Made by a program: the position numbers and the translations under genes. Positions 22,621 to 34,652 of a stretch of 64,000 bases of DNA are shown here, piece after piece. Under the pieces are notes generated by a model. The model searched no databases, was not told the origin of the DNA, and worked only from the letters and a program-made list of their open reading frames with translations. Positions within the stretch are counted from its first letter, which is position 1, and each line of letters starts with the position of its first letter. The DNA is taken from the NCBI GenBank assembly GCA_025330725.1, contig JAIWND010000059.1, forward strand, positions 31,042-95,041, given 5' to 3'. This DNA is from Chlamydoabsidia padenii (lineage: Eukaryota > Mucoromycota > Mucoromycetes > Mucorales > Cunninghamellaceae).

Positions 22621-23566
22621 ATTGTGTCGTAGTCGTAGTCGTAGTCGTGGCTCCTTCGGTCTTCTAAAAATAAAGAAGGGGGAAGACATCAACACCGAAT
22701 TGTACTCTGCCATCATAAGGGTTGCTGTGAAGGTAAATGATGCCATAGCCGTAATCACTCTCAATAATTGCATTCGTCTTTTTCGGATCCGCTCGCGCAA
22801 TCTTTTCTAAGTCTCATGTTCTTGTCGTGATTCAGACATCTCATTAACAGAATATTGAAATGACAAGAATGCATGGAACACTTTGTCCTGGAAATAAAAG
22901 TTTATTTACCCTAGTGAAATGATATACTAGTCTAGATTTATTGTAGATAGAATAACAGATATGGAGTATATGTAAAAAGGGACAAAAGAAGTAAACATTC
23001 CCCAGGAACGGAAATAATATTAAAATTCCGCTCCGCCTCAATTAGAGTCATTTGGGACCACATTGACATACATACTCTTGGTTCATATCTAAGAAAGAAA
23101 AAGAGCATCATTCCAGTTAAGAAAAAAACATCTATACAGTCGTAATAGCTAATTGTATTTTGTATATATACCTGTATTTCTCATTGATAAATAAAGGACT
23201 ATTAATTCAGTCTCAAAGTATTTCACTTTCCTGTCTTACTATTTTTTTTATATCCAAAATATCACAGTTCCTTTCCTAATGATAGTCCATCACAGCTATA
23301 AGGTATTGTAGTCGTGTATTGTTGTTCATAATAACTGTCGAAAAACGACACCTTCCACATCTTTTTTACCCCTTTTTTATGCGCCTTCACGATGGTCCGA
23401 TGACTCATGATGATCTGGTCAGAATAGTTTATCAGGTATTACAAGGATTTAAAACGGCGTCGGAATCTACCCCCGCTTCCCCACATCTTCGGTGTTTAAA
23501 GTTTCTAAAATCTTTTTTCGGAATAGTGAGGTAAAGATGTTGGGGTCTGATGAGCGCAACCCCCCC
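22621..23566. other. Repeat-rich spacer, nothing recognised
   Basis: Contains a short (CGTAGT)n-like run near 22626-22648 and AT-rich DNA. A plus-strand 71-codon ORF (23319-23534) shows no motif I recognise. Confidence 0.45.
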
Positions 23567-24756
23567 TTTTTTTTTGTAAAAGGAATGACATTTATTAAAC
23601 TGATGACATAAAGATTATTATACATTAGTGTATTATACAAGGAAAGAGCAACTTTTTTCCTCCAGGGACTATTCTCAAAGTGGCAGATCCAGTGATACTT
23701 CCAGATAGTACACATCACTTTACTAATCCATCGCAGGAGGTCTCCGTTTGTGGTATTGGGTGACGTCATTGTGGTCCAGATGGTTGACTATGAAGGGAAG
23801 AAAACTGGGCCCGCCCACGTATCCAGCCACAGGTGGTCTTTGGTCGTGCACCCCAAAAAGAAATGGAAATCGTCTTCTATCTTGTCTTTGCATAGTGAGC
23901 AGATTGGATCTATTACATTGTTGGTTCGGGATTTGATTTGCTCCTTCGTGGATATGACACCATGTAGTAAACGCCACCATATCGTTGTTGTGGTATGATT
24001 CACGTCCATCTTCCAGAAAGTCTTCCATGTTTTCGGTGATATGCGCCAGCCCATGGGAATTTTCAACGGAGGAGTAGGAGGGGCGGGAAACCAAGGTTGA
24101 TAAGGATGCATATATAGTCTGAGTGACTTGGGTGACATGGATGGAGATTCCATTTCTTTGTCGTTCGAAGTTTCGAGTACAGCATCACCAGAACCCATAA
24201 ACATTCCGGACAAAGGATCAGTATGGATGCCGACATCCAAAACCTGGCCATAATGGGATTAGGTTTTAACGAGGCCAATTTCGAGTTCATCGGGAAAGAG
24301 GAAAGGAAGACGGGTGAGACGGAGTTTGACGATATATGGGAAGAGGCGGGGAGAGCTTTGGTAGGTGTGATACGTATACCATCAGGGAAAAGTAAGCCAC
24401 TTGTAGAGAAGTCATTGGTTTGAGAACCATCTTTGGGATCGATATTGACTTCGAAGAGACGACGGCCGCCCTCACGATGAGGAGCAGTGCCGCGACAGGA
24501 TTATTATTGATTAGCGGATCCCCTTCTTTACGAGTGGAGATGTCAAGGAAGAAAGAGCCCTGGCTACGGCCGGTGCGCCAAGCATTGGAATGGATGATCG
24601 ATGGTTGGTCATCCTTGGATGCTTCCATCATGGATGAGTTCGTAGGGGGTGTATCGAGTAGAGAGATACGATTCGAGCGATTAGCCACAACGTTGACCCA
24701 GGTGCGAGCTGAGCGGGATCCCTTAGGTGGGTCCTGAGAATTAGCGGAAGAAGCCA
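23567..24756 (-). mobile_element. Internally deleted LINE: ORF1 start joined to ORF2 zinc-binding end
   Basis: The minus strand opens at an ATG (24754-24756; MASSANSQDPP, then a Ser/Thr-rich ORF1-like protein), changes frame near 24400 and 24270, and without any RT region passes into WKMDVNHTTTTIWWRLLHGV and CSLCKDKIEDDFHFFLGC (23830-23900), the zf-RVT C-terminal domain of LINE ORF2. The 3' end shows AATAAATGTCATTCC followed by a short A9 tail (T9 at 23567-23575). An entire EN-RT segment of 2-3 kb is therefore missing. The 5' end lies only 173 bp from the divergent septin start codon. Confidence 0.6.
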
Positions 24757-24929
24757 TGAAGAACCGTTCCCAATTTTGATCACCAACGTGGTACATACAC
24801 ACACGAGAAATAATATCGGAGTAAGTGCAGATGAATTTGTGAGTGGCCAATCACAATGAGAGTTTCCTTGCACCTTAACATTGCTCTTTTTCCCAAATTT
24901 CCTTTTTCTTACTATCTTTTGTTTAACCA

Positions 24930-25348
24930 ATGGCTCATGTAAGTAAATGTTGAGAAAAAGTGTTTATGTGTAAGTATCTTCGTTGAATATTTATATAACT
25001 ACAACTTGTATATTATAGAGACTCGGTGGTCGTAGAAAGAATGTGAAAAAAGGGTTTCAATTCACCCTCATGGTTGTTGGTAATGGTTCAGAGATGATGA
25101 ATTATCGAGCAATACAGTTATCGTCTCCTTTGAAAAAATTTAACCAATGTGTAAATGTTCTTTTTGTTTAGGCGCGTCTGGGACCGGTCGTACTACTTTT
25201 GTAAACACTCTTTGTAACTCTAATGTATTGGAACAGCAAGCGTATGATAATGCGGAAGAGGCGCATAATGAACCTGGAATCAATATTAAACCTGTTTCAG
25301 TCGGTAATATGAAAAGACATGGGCAAAAAAAAAAAAAAAAAAAAAAAA

Positions 25349-25384
<36 letters not shown>

Positions 25385-26769
25385 ATGCATTGCTATTTTT
25401 ATTAGAATTGGACGAAGATGGTGTTCGGTATGCTTTATTTTCAATACTGTAGTATCAGGATAATATATTCATTGTTGACGATTATTTTCTTTTTGATAGT
25501 ATTTCGTTGACTATAGTTGATACACCTGGCTTTGGGGATAACATCGATAATGAGAGATGGTAAGGAACACATCAACATTTGAATCAGATTATGTATCTAG
25601 CCAAAGTTGCTCACTTTCCATTTACGGATATTTAGTTTCCAAGAAATCGTTGGCTATCTGGAAAGACAATATGATGATATTCTCGCAGAAGAATCTAGAA
25701 TCAAGCGTAACCCTCGATTCCGTGACAACCGTGTACACTCTCTTCTTTATTTTATTTCTCCAACTGGTCATGCGTAAGTTCGTTTGTCTTTATTTTTTGT
25801 TTTTGTTTTACTGACCAGTACATTCCAGTTTGCGCGAAATTGACATTGAGCTGATGCGTCGGTTGAGTCCTCGTGTCAATGTTATTCCTGTGGTTGGTCG
25901 CGCTGATTCTTTAACGCCTCAAGAGCTAAAGGATTTCAAGATGAGAGTATGTCGAATTTGTTGTAACTGTAACAGTCGAGTTAATATTAAATTAATTTTA
26001 CCTTGGTAGATAATGGAAGACATTAAGCATTATAATATCCCCATTTACAATTTTCCTTACGATGTTGAGGAAGATGATGAAGATACCATCGAGGAAAACA
26101 GTGAACTAAGAGTAAGGCCTATATTTGATGCCAACATAAATATGCAGTTTCTTGCTTTCTAATGTTTATTATACGATAGGAACTCTTACCTTTCGCCATC
26201 ATCGGCAGTGATGAGGACATTGTAGTGAATGGCCGTACAGTGCGTGGTCGTCAATATTCTTGGGGTGCTGTAGAAGTGGACAACCCCCAGCATTCTGATT
26301 TCGGTCGGTTACGGTCTGCCTTACTTAACTCCCATTTGCAAGATCTGAAGGAAATCACCCATGACTTTTTATATGAGAATTATCGTACTGAAAAGTTATC
26401 TCGCACTGTCAGTGGAGGTGATCAAGAGTAAGTTCTTGGCTTTTGCTTGAGAAAGAAGAAAAAACACTCATGCGATTTTTTTTTTCTTTTAGAGATGCAT
26501 CATTGAATGCGGAAGATATGGCCAGTCAAAGCGTTCGGCTCAAAGAAGAGCAGCTTCGAAAGGAAGAAGAAAAGGTAATCAATGTGAAATCCCCTCCCTC
26601 AATCCCATGAACAAAATTATTCCTCATTCCTATCCCTCTTCAGCTTCGTGAAATCGAATTAAAGGTACAGCGGGAAATCCAGGAAAAACGTGCTGAATTA
26701 CTAAGCAAGGAAGAGGCACTTCGAAATTTGGAAGCAAGGTTGGCCCAAGCTCAGTTAGCCGAGGATTAA
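24930..26769 (+). CDS. Septin, CDC11-like
   Basis: Model: join(24930..24938, 25019..25079, 25172..25303, 25406..25427, 25500..25559, 25636..25773, 25829..25946, 26010..26111, 26180..26427, 26493..26574, 26644..26769), 365 aa; all ten introns GT..AG and in frame. Septins are GTP-binding filament proteins at the cell cortex, septa and branch points. Visible: polybasic GGRRKNVKKG, P-loop GASGTGRTTFVN (Arg in place of the usual Lys, as in the Cdc11 group), DTPGFGD (G3), GRADSLTPQELKDFK (G4 region), septin-unique element around GRTVRGRQYSWG, and a short C-terminal coiled coil (LREIELKVQREIQEKRAELL). Exon 1 is only 9 nt and exon 4 only 22 nt. Assignment to Cdc11 rather than another class is inferred from the P-loop. 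Confidence 0.92.
25326..25379. repeat. A25-(AC)n tract in septin intron 3
   Basis: A run of about 25 A is followed by about 15 AC units inside the intron 25304-25405. It explains a spurious open frame through the intron and is likely polymorphic. Confidence 0.85.
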
Positions 26770-27064
26770 ACATCTCCCTTATGCTTATATCACACAAAGG
26801 CACGCACTATCTCTTTCTCACTTTTTTGATCCATCCACTGTTTTCTAATGAAGCAAATAAACAAATAACTAATAATAGTATGAAATACAATGTCTCGTGG
26901 TTAAAAATTGTTTATTATCAGTTGCTTATAATAGTTGGGTCTCCTCCTCTTAAATAAAAATGTAATGATTGAATGTTTCAAAATATGTATGTGTATCTTG
27001 CCGTAAAAAGGAGTGAATAAAAAAAGTACATAAAGAAGGTGGGGGGGGGCATATGGCTTCAGAT
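26770..27064. other. Convergent spacer between septin and the TEA factor
   Basis: Holds AT-rich 3' ends (AAATAAACAAATAAC at about 26855, AAATAAAAATG at about 26955) that could serve as polyadenylation signals for the two facing genes. No ORF. Confidence 0.6.
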
Positions 27065-28934
27065 TTAGGAGGATTGCTCCATTTTGATAGATGAAGGAGA
27101 GGAAGGAGAGATACTGAGGTGCTGGAAGTGTGCCAATATAGAGAGATTCATTAACCCCGTCAACCCTTGTTGCTGAGGGGTTATATCACGGCTGAAATCA
27201 GACAAAACGGCAAGTAGAGGCTCCTTGGTAACGTAATCTTCGAATACTTGTATCACACATAAATTATTGATTGCTGCGTTTATTTCATCCCATGATGATA
27301 GTGATCGGATACCCTTCAAAAATGCATCGAAAAAAGGATTGATAAAAGAAAAGTTATACGTATAGCATTCATCAGTTTTGATTTGTTTGTCGCCAATTAC
27401 GGGCTTGGTGCACTTCTGTGAGGTCATTGCCACATCTTGGGTTTGAGGTAGCTGTGTTTCCTTGGTTTCCAATACTCGTGCACCAAATGAGTAAACTGAA
27501 GTGATACATTCCAAAGTTCTTTGTTCACGTGATCGGTAAAGGCATGTATTTTGAAACACAGAATAATCTGATATAGCATTCAATTGGATATTCAATGAAA
27601 CTTGATTGTGAAGGAATGGGCAGGAAGGGGGTAGTCGCGTCAGTAGGTGATGTAAATCTTGCCAAGGGCACTTTAGCTGAAGCGTACGAGGATCCTTGAG
27701 GGTTAACATTTCGGGTTCTTGGCATTGACCCTGTGAAATTACATGAGCACAAACAATAGTGTTGCTTTCACAGCCATTGTTGGTGCTATTGGTAGTCATT
27801 GTATTAGAGATAGGAGGGGAGTAGTCCAAATAAAATCTTGTATAGCTTGGCCATAGAAGAAATTGTTGAGATAATGTCAAAGCTGGCTGTATCGAATAAA
27901 CATTTTCCTTGTGCTTCTGTGTTTGAGTATCATTACTGAAGTAAGAAGAGGAACAATGATTTATCATTGTAGTATCATTGTAGTAGTCATTTGAGTAGCT
28001 CGTTAATGATGCAGAAAATTCAGATGGCATCCCATTCAAATTGGCGTTGGGAGTGATATGATAAGTAGAAGCTAGTGGCGTTTGCATAGGTAAGTAACAG
28101 GATGAGGATAGAGCTGAAGATGTATCCGCGGTCGGAAGTATAGAAGCAGGCGAGTCATAGAGCGTCGCCCAATCTGAGGAAGCTGCCAGATTTGTTAAAG
28201 AAGACGATGTCGGTGTGGTAACTGACTCCCTGGCTGCTGATAACGCAGATGCTAAACGGTGATATTGTGAATATTGTGGAGGAGGGTAATAATACATAAG
28301 ATTGCTGGTACCCATATGGCTCAGAAGAGGATCCATAACCATGTCATTTTCTTGGCTAGTATCTGTCAGTAATCGCATGACTAGAAGTAAAAAAAGAGTA
28401 AATGTCTTGATATTTGTTCTTTGAAATTAGAGAATTAACTTACAATGAGGATCATTTTTACGGGTGTTTTTGAGTACTTGGATGTGAGACGACACTTGTT
28501 TCCTCGTCCTCAATTTACCGGTTTGACGGAATATGAAATCCGAGATTAATTCGTTACGGCCGCACGGTTTCCCATTCACCAGAATCTTTCTTCTACCCAA
28601 TTTCGGTATGGTCTCTAATGCTATATAATCAAAATAAATCAAGTCGGTAAGTATACGAAAATAGAAAATGGTCTGTGTGTATTTTCAGGAGTAAATTGGT
28701 GTTACCTTGAATAAAGGCGGCTTCGACATCAGGCGGCCAAACTTGCTATCAAAAATGTATTATCCAAAGATTATAAAATTAGTGAACAAGACTGTCAAAA
28801 ATACATTTTTTTATATAATACTATATTGTTTGTACCTCGTCCTTGTCTTTAGTGGCATTAGTCAGATGAGGTGAGTACGAACTGGTTGCGTTGTAGTCAT
28901 TGCTGAAGAAAAGTTCATGTGTGCAGGCCAGCAT
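27065..28934 (-). CDS. TEA/ATTS-domain transcription factor (TEC1/AbaA family)
   Basis: Model: complement(27065..28380, 28444..28620, 28706..28745, 28836..28934), 543 aa, in frame. The TEA DNA-binding domain is assembled over exons 2-4: [60 protein letters not shown]. In fungi the family (Tec1, AbaA) controls filamentation and conidiation, and it binds CATTCY-type sites. The remainder is Ser/Thr/Asn-rich with a structured-looking block in the last third ([18 protein letters not shown]). The start ATG (28932-28934) gives a 33-codon first exon that joins in phase 0. This could also be called TEAD-like; the specific developmental role is unknown. Confidence 0.9.
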
Positions 28935-29463
28935 ATTAGGATATTATAGTAATGTAGGAAAAATAATCAAGTAAATTGTGTAAAACAAAAAAAAATCACT
29001 ATTTAAATAAAATAAAAAAACGCAGAGTAACCAAGTATACAATTACATTTGTTTAAAATGAAATAATGAAATCAATCGGTAAATGAAAAAAAAAGAGGCT
29101 CATGAATTCAAAAACGGTTGGTCTACTTTTGGGAATAGTGAAAACGGAGAGGAAACAAAGGGTGTAAGGGGTCACGTCAAAGTAGCAATCTATATATTAA
29201 AAGGAGAAATGGAAAAATATAGAAATATAGAAATCAATGCAGCGTCATATTAGTACTATTATGTGCTTTGTATTGTACATACCTCTATGTTTATGTCTGT
29301 GATCAAGAAAAGTGCTGTGTATGGTATTAATCATTAATGTTTATTAAAAAAACAGGGCAAGGAGGTGAAAGGGGCAGAAGAGGGAGGGAAAGGGAGGGAA
29401 CGAAAACAGGAACACATGATGACCTTTTTCTTCACAAAGTATCTTCATTTCCTTACCACTTCT
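28935..29463. promoter_or_regulatory. Promoter region of the TEA factor / 3' flank of CLASP
   Basis: About 530 bp between two minus-strand genes. A purine-rich block (29360-29415) and several A8 runs are visible. No gene, no clear TATA box. Confidence 0.5.
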
Positions 29464-32400
29464 TCACCTCAATTGACCGTTGGCACAAAGCTGTCGAAGA
29501 CTTGATTTCTTTTTGATAGACTTGTTGACGTAATGACGGATCAAGTTAAGTTGGTCTTGTCGAAGGGCGCCCAAAAACAGGTATAAATCATCGCCCAATA
29601 TTTCTTGAAATTCTACAATAGCATTCACGCACATTTTTCTTACTTGGACTTGGGGATAATTCAGTCCTTTCACGAATACAGCCACACCTCCTCGACTCAA
29701 CCATTCTTCAATGAACAAAGTGTTGTTCACTTGAGTGACACTTTGACCCAAGAACATGAATGCAGAAGCAATGGGATCGTATCTCGGATTATTCGATATG
29801 TCGTTCATACTCTCTTCGCATGATGTTATTGGAGTATCAAAAAACGTCAATCGGTAGGTCAGGTATGCTAGAAAAACTTCAAAGACAGTTTGAGATTCCA
29901 AGCCAACCAATACAGCTTCTGTGGCATCTTCTGCAGCTGTACAAATCTATGAATACTCAAAGTTTTAATATTCGAAAAATTGGCTCCCTGAAAATTGACT
30001 ATTACCGTTGGATTAGGGGATCCTCGTTTTTCCAGCAATTGTTCGAGAAGTTGCGATTCCAAAGTCATCCCCTGGCGATCGAGCTTCATTTCATAGAACC
30101 TCATCAAGCCAGTTTGCGCCAAAGCCAATTGCCGGACCAAATCAAGTATCAACAGTGTACAGCAACTAAATTGTGGTAGTGTTAGCATGTGAAGGATGAC
30201 CTGTACCAATTCGACAAAATTCCCCCCATCTTTGTTTGCAGAAGCCCACATTTCGCTCCCAGGGAACTCTTCACTCCCTCCCTGGTCCCATTTCTTCTGT
30301 ATAGGCGCTTCTTTAGATAATCGCATAAGCTTTCGGAACAAGATTGAATGTTGTTGGTGTGCAGTTGTTCCTGCTGATTGACAGTATTGTTTAAGCTTAT
30401 CAACTAATTGATAGAGAGAGGCTGCCTTATCCTTTGTTCCTTCACTTCGGTTATTGTTCTCAAATACAGGGTGCCATTCCGAGATATCTTCAATATTGGG
30501 TGCATAGTAAGGTACATATTTAGGAATATGTATATCTATTTCACTATTCTTAGTTATAAGATTTTCATTACTGGCTTTGATTGTCGTAGCATTATTGCTC
30601 GCCTGGGTTTCTTCACATTGAATTAAAGCAGTTGCCAACTTTTTTTTTCACATAAAGAAAATTTTAGTTTTACTTGCATATGTTTCTTTTTATATATTAT
30701 CTCTTACAAGTGCAGGAACCAAATGAGTATTGGAAGAAGGAGATAGTTCATGTATATGAGGTGAGATAGGTCCGCCATTTTCATTATTACAAGAGTTCCT
30801 CATTGAAAGGGATGCGGTGGGTACCTGTAATTATATAATTGTCAGGTTAATTGATCCGATTTATACTACTACAATACTTACAGGTGACGGATAACAAAGG
30901 TCTGTCAAAGGGGAGGCGTCTAAAACCGGCCGTGCTGGTGGCTCTTGTGAAATCAATCCAACGGAAAGCGAGTCATTTGATAATGATAGCATATCATTTT
31001 TTGTATTATTGGCAAGTGTTGTCATCTCGATCTGGGATATAGCTCCCAAATTATCAGTGCATAGTCTGTTACTGTTGATAATTGACTCATTTATAGTTTC
31101 AATAGGAGAGGTGTTAACTGAATCATCAGGTTTTTCGGTTGCTGATATATTTTCTATATGGAACTCTGAGTTCTTTGCCTCTGACAACGAAGCTTGCTGA
31201 TCTATCAGAGAGACTCCATCGCTTGTTACACACTTTAATGATTCTTGCTTGCTTTTCTCATGAGAATCATCGTGATCATCCACTGAACCTGCTTCAATCG
31301 GCATTAAAGTTGTTGTCGTCGTCTCAGGATTAGTGGAAGACAAAGTGGGGACTGATACAGCTTGAGTAGGTGCCGATGGAAAAACAAAGCGGAGGTGAAC
31401 ACCGAGTATGCGAGTAATCTTGGCAGCAACAGAATCGTCTAATGTACCAACAAGCATATCAAACAATTTCTGGTTAATTAGGCGTATATGACCTACCAAA
31501 GTAACCAAAGGCTCGTGCCAAAGAGACCCCGGGGAAGAACTTGACAACAAAGGTAGCAGGAGGTGCAAGCACTGTCGTACATTTGCATCAGATTCGAACC
31601 ACGATGAGGCCAGATTCTTAGCAGTAGATTCGTTTCCAAAAAGATCTTGCCAATATGTTCGCCCAAGACCATGGCGTAATAAAGCTGGATCTTCCCCATC
31701 TTCGGAAAGCCACAGATTATCATCGTCATTGTCAGCGCCATCTTCATTATCCAATCCAATCACACGTAAAACCAGTTCATCCATCCACAATAACCACTGT
31801 TTTGTCAATTTACGCCGCTCCATAGGGCGCATTGTAGCCTTTTTTTTAGACGCTACACTTGATTGATGATATGCACTGCTTCCACTGTTCGATCCATCCA
31901 GCACCAGTAAGCCGTTGTATATTTTCTCCGCCAAATCAGGGTCGTGCCGTTTCAAATACCACTTGGCTCTCGCCCATGCTCTGGACGCGCTTGCAAATTT
32001 AATCCATTCATCATCCTTCTTCTGTTGTAATAGACTTTGATGAGGCTGTTGTTGTTCGATTGCACAATCCAACATTATTTTGGGCAAATATTCGTCGAAA
32101 GGGATGAGTTTTAGCATCACTCCCATGACACTATCCCAGGTTGACAAGGCTTCATATAGTTTTGGATTTCCATTGTTTTGCTCCAATGTTGATGTAAATA
32201 ATGTTAAAAGAACAGACTGGAAAGTAGCTCCGTCCACCATAAGTGCGTTGGTACCTCCACCAGCGTCAACTTGAATAGTTGCAACATCAACAGGATACTC
32301 AACGTAAGGAATTAATTTTCTTGACAGTGCCTGTAGCCCTTCCACACGAATTGCCAAATCTTCTTGTTGAAGCATGGCCAAAATGCTCTGTTTCCTTTTC

Positions 32401-33707
32401 ACACTAAGTATTGATTTTTTTCTTGATAAACCAGGAACGCGCGATTTCCGAAGGTTATTGTTCAACGAGTTATCACTGTTACCAGTAGCGTTTTGAATTC
32501 CCTGACTAGGCGGAGCCTGTGGAAGTGTTGCTGCAGTTGCCGGTGGCGCCATTGATGATGTTGCATGTCGGAAGACCAAGGGAGAGGTGCTTCGGAGCAG
32601 CGACGGTGACAAGGAACGCTTATGTAAACCTGTTGCTGTGTTATTGTTATTATTGGAGACAGCGTGCTTCTGTTTGGCGGTGGCTGAATCTAGCGAGCCC
32701 ACAGACGTATTGGAAGAAGATGGAGACACTTGACGGTGCTGAGGGTGAGAACTTGTAGAATTAGAAGGGCTGCAGCTCAGAGGATCCACCGCAAGAGAAG
32801 CAAGTGCTGTGGATTTTGATCTTTCTAAAGGCTTTAAAATAGAAATAGGCAGGTGACGAAGTAAAGCATCTCCACGCTCCTGCCAGAAATACCAGAAGAA
32901 CCAAAAGGGTTCGCGGCAGGTCTCACGGACGATTGGTGTTGCATCTATTAACCCCTTTTCAAGAATTTTTCCAATTAGTTCTGTTCCACCTGACCGGTCC
33001 ATGCTGTAGCGAACTTGTTCTTTAGGAGCATGGGCATGTAACATCGCTTTCACATAAAGCGCTACAAAGTGACGGACTTGGTTGTTTTTCTCATTCATGG
33101 CTAGCCAAAATAGCTGAGGCGTTTTAGGATAATAGTTGGCATGCTGCAAAAACTTGATCATGGCCTCTTTTGATTGCAGGGCAACAATTTTTTTAGAAAC
33201 ACTTGTAGCACGAATCAGACAGTTTAAAAACTGATCATACATATACGCATCCAATGATTTCGATAGGTAAGCACCAATGTCAGCCACCAATTGTAGGGCA
33301 TCTAATGCCAAAGTCGTCCGAAGGCTTTCTGTCTATGGTAAAAAGAAGGTTACTCAACGTCGTATATCTTGATTCAAAAACATACTATAACTGTTTATTA
33401 ACTCGAAGACTTACTGATTTTGTTATCCCATCTACCATCAAACGAAGGCCAAAGACAACAGCATCAAGATATTTTTCCGGTGCATTTCCACGTAAAAGTC
33501 CACGAAGACGTATAATATCCTTGTGCCGTGATTCCCAATTGTGTTCAGACTCTTTGTCTTTAAAGACAGCGGCCATCTTTGTAAATAAGATGTCCACCTC
33601 CTTGGCACTGTTTATCTGTAGCAAGTATGTGTGTCAGTAAGGATTGGGAAGGAAAGTATTGTGCTTTTTAGACTTACAGTTATTAGTTCTATTTCATTAT
33701 TTTGCAT
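29464..33707 (-). CDS. CLASP family microtubule-stabilising protein
   Basis: Model: complement(29464..29946, 30006..30638, 30708..30824, 30882..33332, 33415..33615, 33678..33707), 1304 aa, all joins in frame. CLASPs (Stu1, Cls1/Peg1) bind tubulin through TOG repeats and rescue shrinking microtubules at the spindle midzone and cortex. N-terminal HEAT/TOG region: WESRHKDIIRLRGLLRGNAP, then VKAMLHAHAPKEQVRYSM and ETCREPFWFFWYFW. A Ser-rich linker (about residues 270-420) contains SRVPGLSRKK, a basic region with an SxIP-like motif, the usual EB1-binding feature. The C-terminal third has another helical repeat domain ending VQVRKMCVNAIVEFQEILGD. No frameshift seen. Identity is by domain order; the exact ortholog was not tested. 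Confidence 0.85.
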
Positions 33708-34069
33708 GATTTATATACTGTTTCATGAGACGAAGACAACAATTACAAATGAAAGGAGGTGGAAAAGAGAGATTGGGGATGACACGAGCTTCTAAGTTAG
33801 GGTTACACAATCAGCCAACCAATGTTCCCATCATCACAAGCGACTACAATTATTAAGCACAAGGAACAAGAGATATTATCCTACCCTGTAACGAAGACGT
33901 TTTAAAACGTGAGTGGTGCTCGAATATGCTTCTTGTATTATACAATACTAATAATGTTGCCATACAATAGGGTACATAAACTATGTTTGCGTAAAAACAT
34001 TGTGTTGGAATGTCAAGGCACTCAAGTTTTCGACGTTTCTGGAAAATCAACAATCCCCACGGTGCCCTG
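33708..34069. other. CLASP upstream region
   Basis: A CLASP 5' flank with no recognisable gene. The next recognisable sequence is a LINE scrap. Confidence 0.5.
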
Positions 34070-34430
34070 AATTGCGTCTCTTGATTCAGAAACTATCGAC
34101 CAGGAAGTTACTACACCATTCTGATGGCGGTTCCCCTCCTATGCAAAGACATTGACGATGAATACCATATGATATTTGACTGTCTAAAGAAAAAATCCTT
34201 TTGATCAGTGGCTCGAACTCGAAAGATATCTATAATTGACGTCAACATGGATGACATATTGGCAGCTCTGAAATTCAAGAAGAAAACTGATACCTGGGAG
34301 AAATCCTAATGGTAATCTGGCAACTCCATCGATCATGCGTAATTGACAACATACCCTGGAACATCACACGCTCCATTCGACGTCTAGGTCGAATCCACTA
34401 GCGGGATGGTATATTGATAGAATAGAAATA
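34070..34430 (+). pseudogene. LINE ORF2 C-terminal fragment
   Basis: The plus strand reads LLCKDIDDEYHMIFDCLKKK at about 34135-34195, the C..H..C zinc-binding tail of LINE ORF2, preceded and followed by related sequence in other frames (KLSTRKLLHHSDGG; IMVIWQLHRSCVID-like). Several stops and frame changes. It is in the opposite orientation to the LINE piece that follows. Confidence 0.4.
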
Positions 34431-34652
34431 TTATGATAATTAACGCGGAAATAAATCGTTACCACATAAAGTTTAAAATTAACGAAGAAAGAATAAAATA
34501 ATCGACAGCGTTAAATATGTCAGGGAAGGAGCTTCTTCGTCGATCATAATCCAATTTAATGACAAACATGTTGAATTTCTTCATCTGGCCCGTGTGAGTG
34601 CGGCCAAATTTGATGTGGTAAAGGCGAGAAGAAGCAAGAAGGAGGGTGATGG

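Noticed and set aside
18695..24780. Shared GTTCCCAATTTT at 18700 and 24765 as evidence that the two LINEs are linked
   Set aside because: The match is short, partly poly-T, and the flanks diverge at once.
30861..33311. CLASP exon ending with an extra SIVVV tail and stop
   Set aside because: The frame runs into the intron; the GTAAGT donor at 30881 and the next in-frame exon (30708-30824) explain it.
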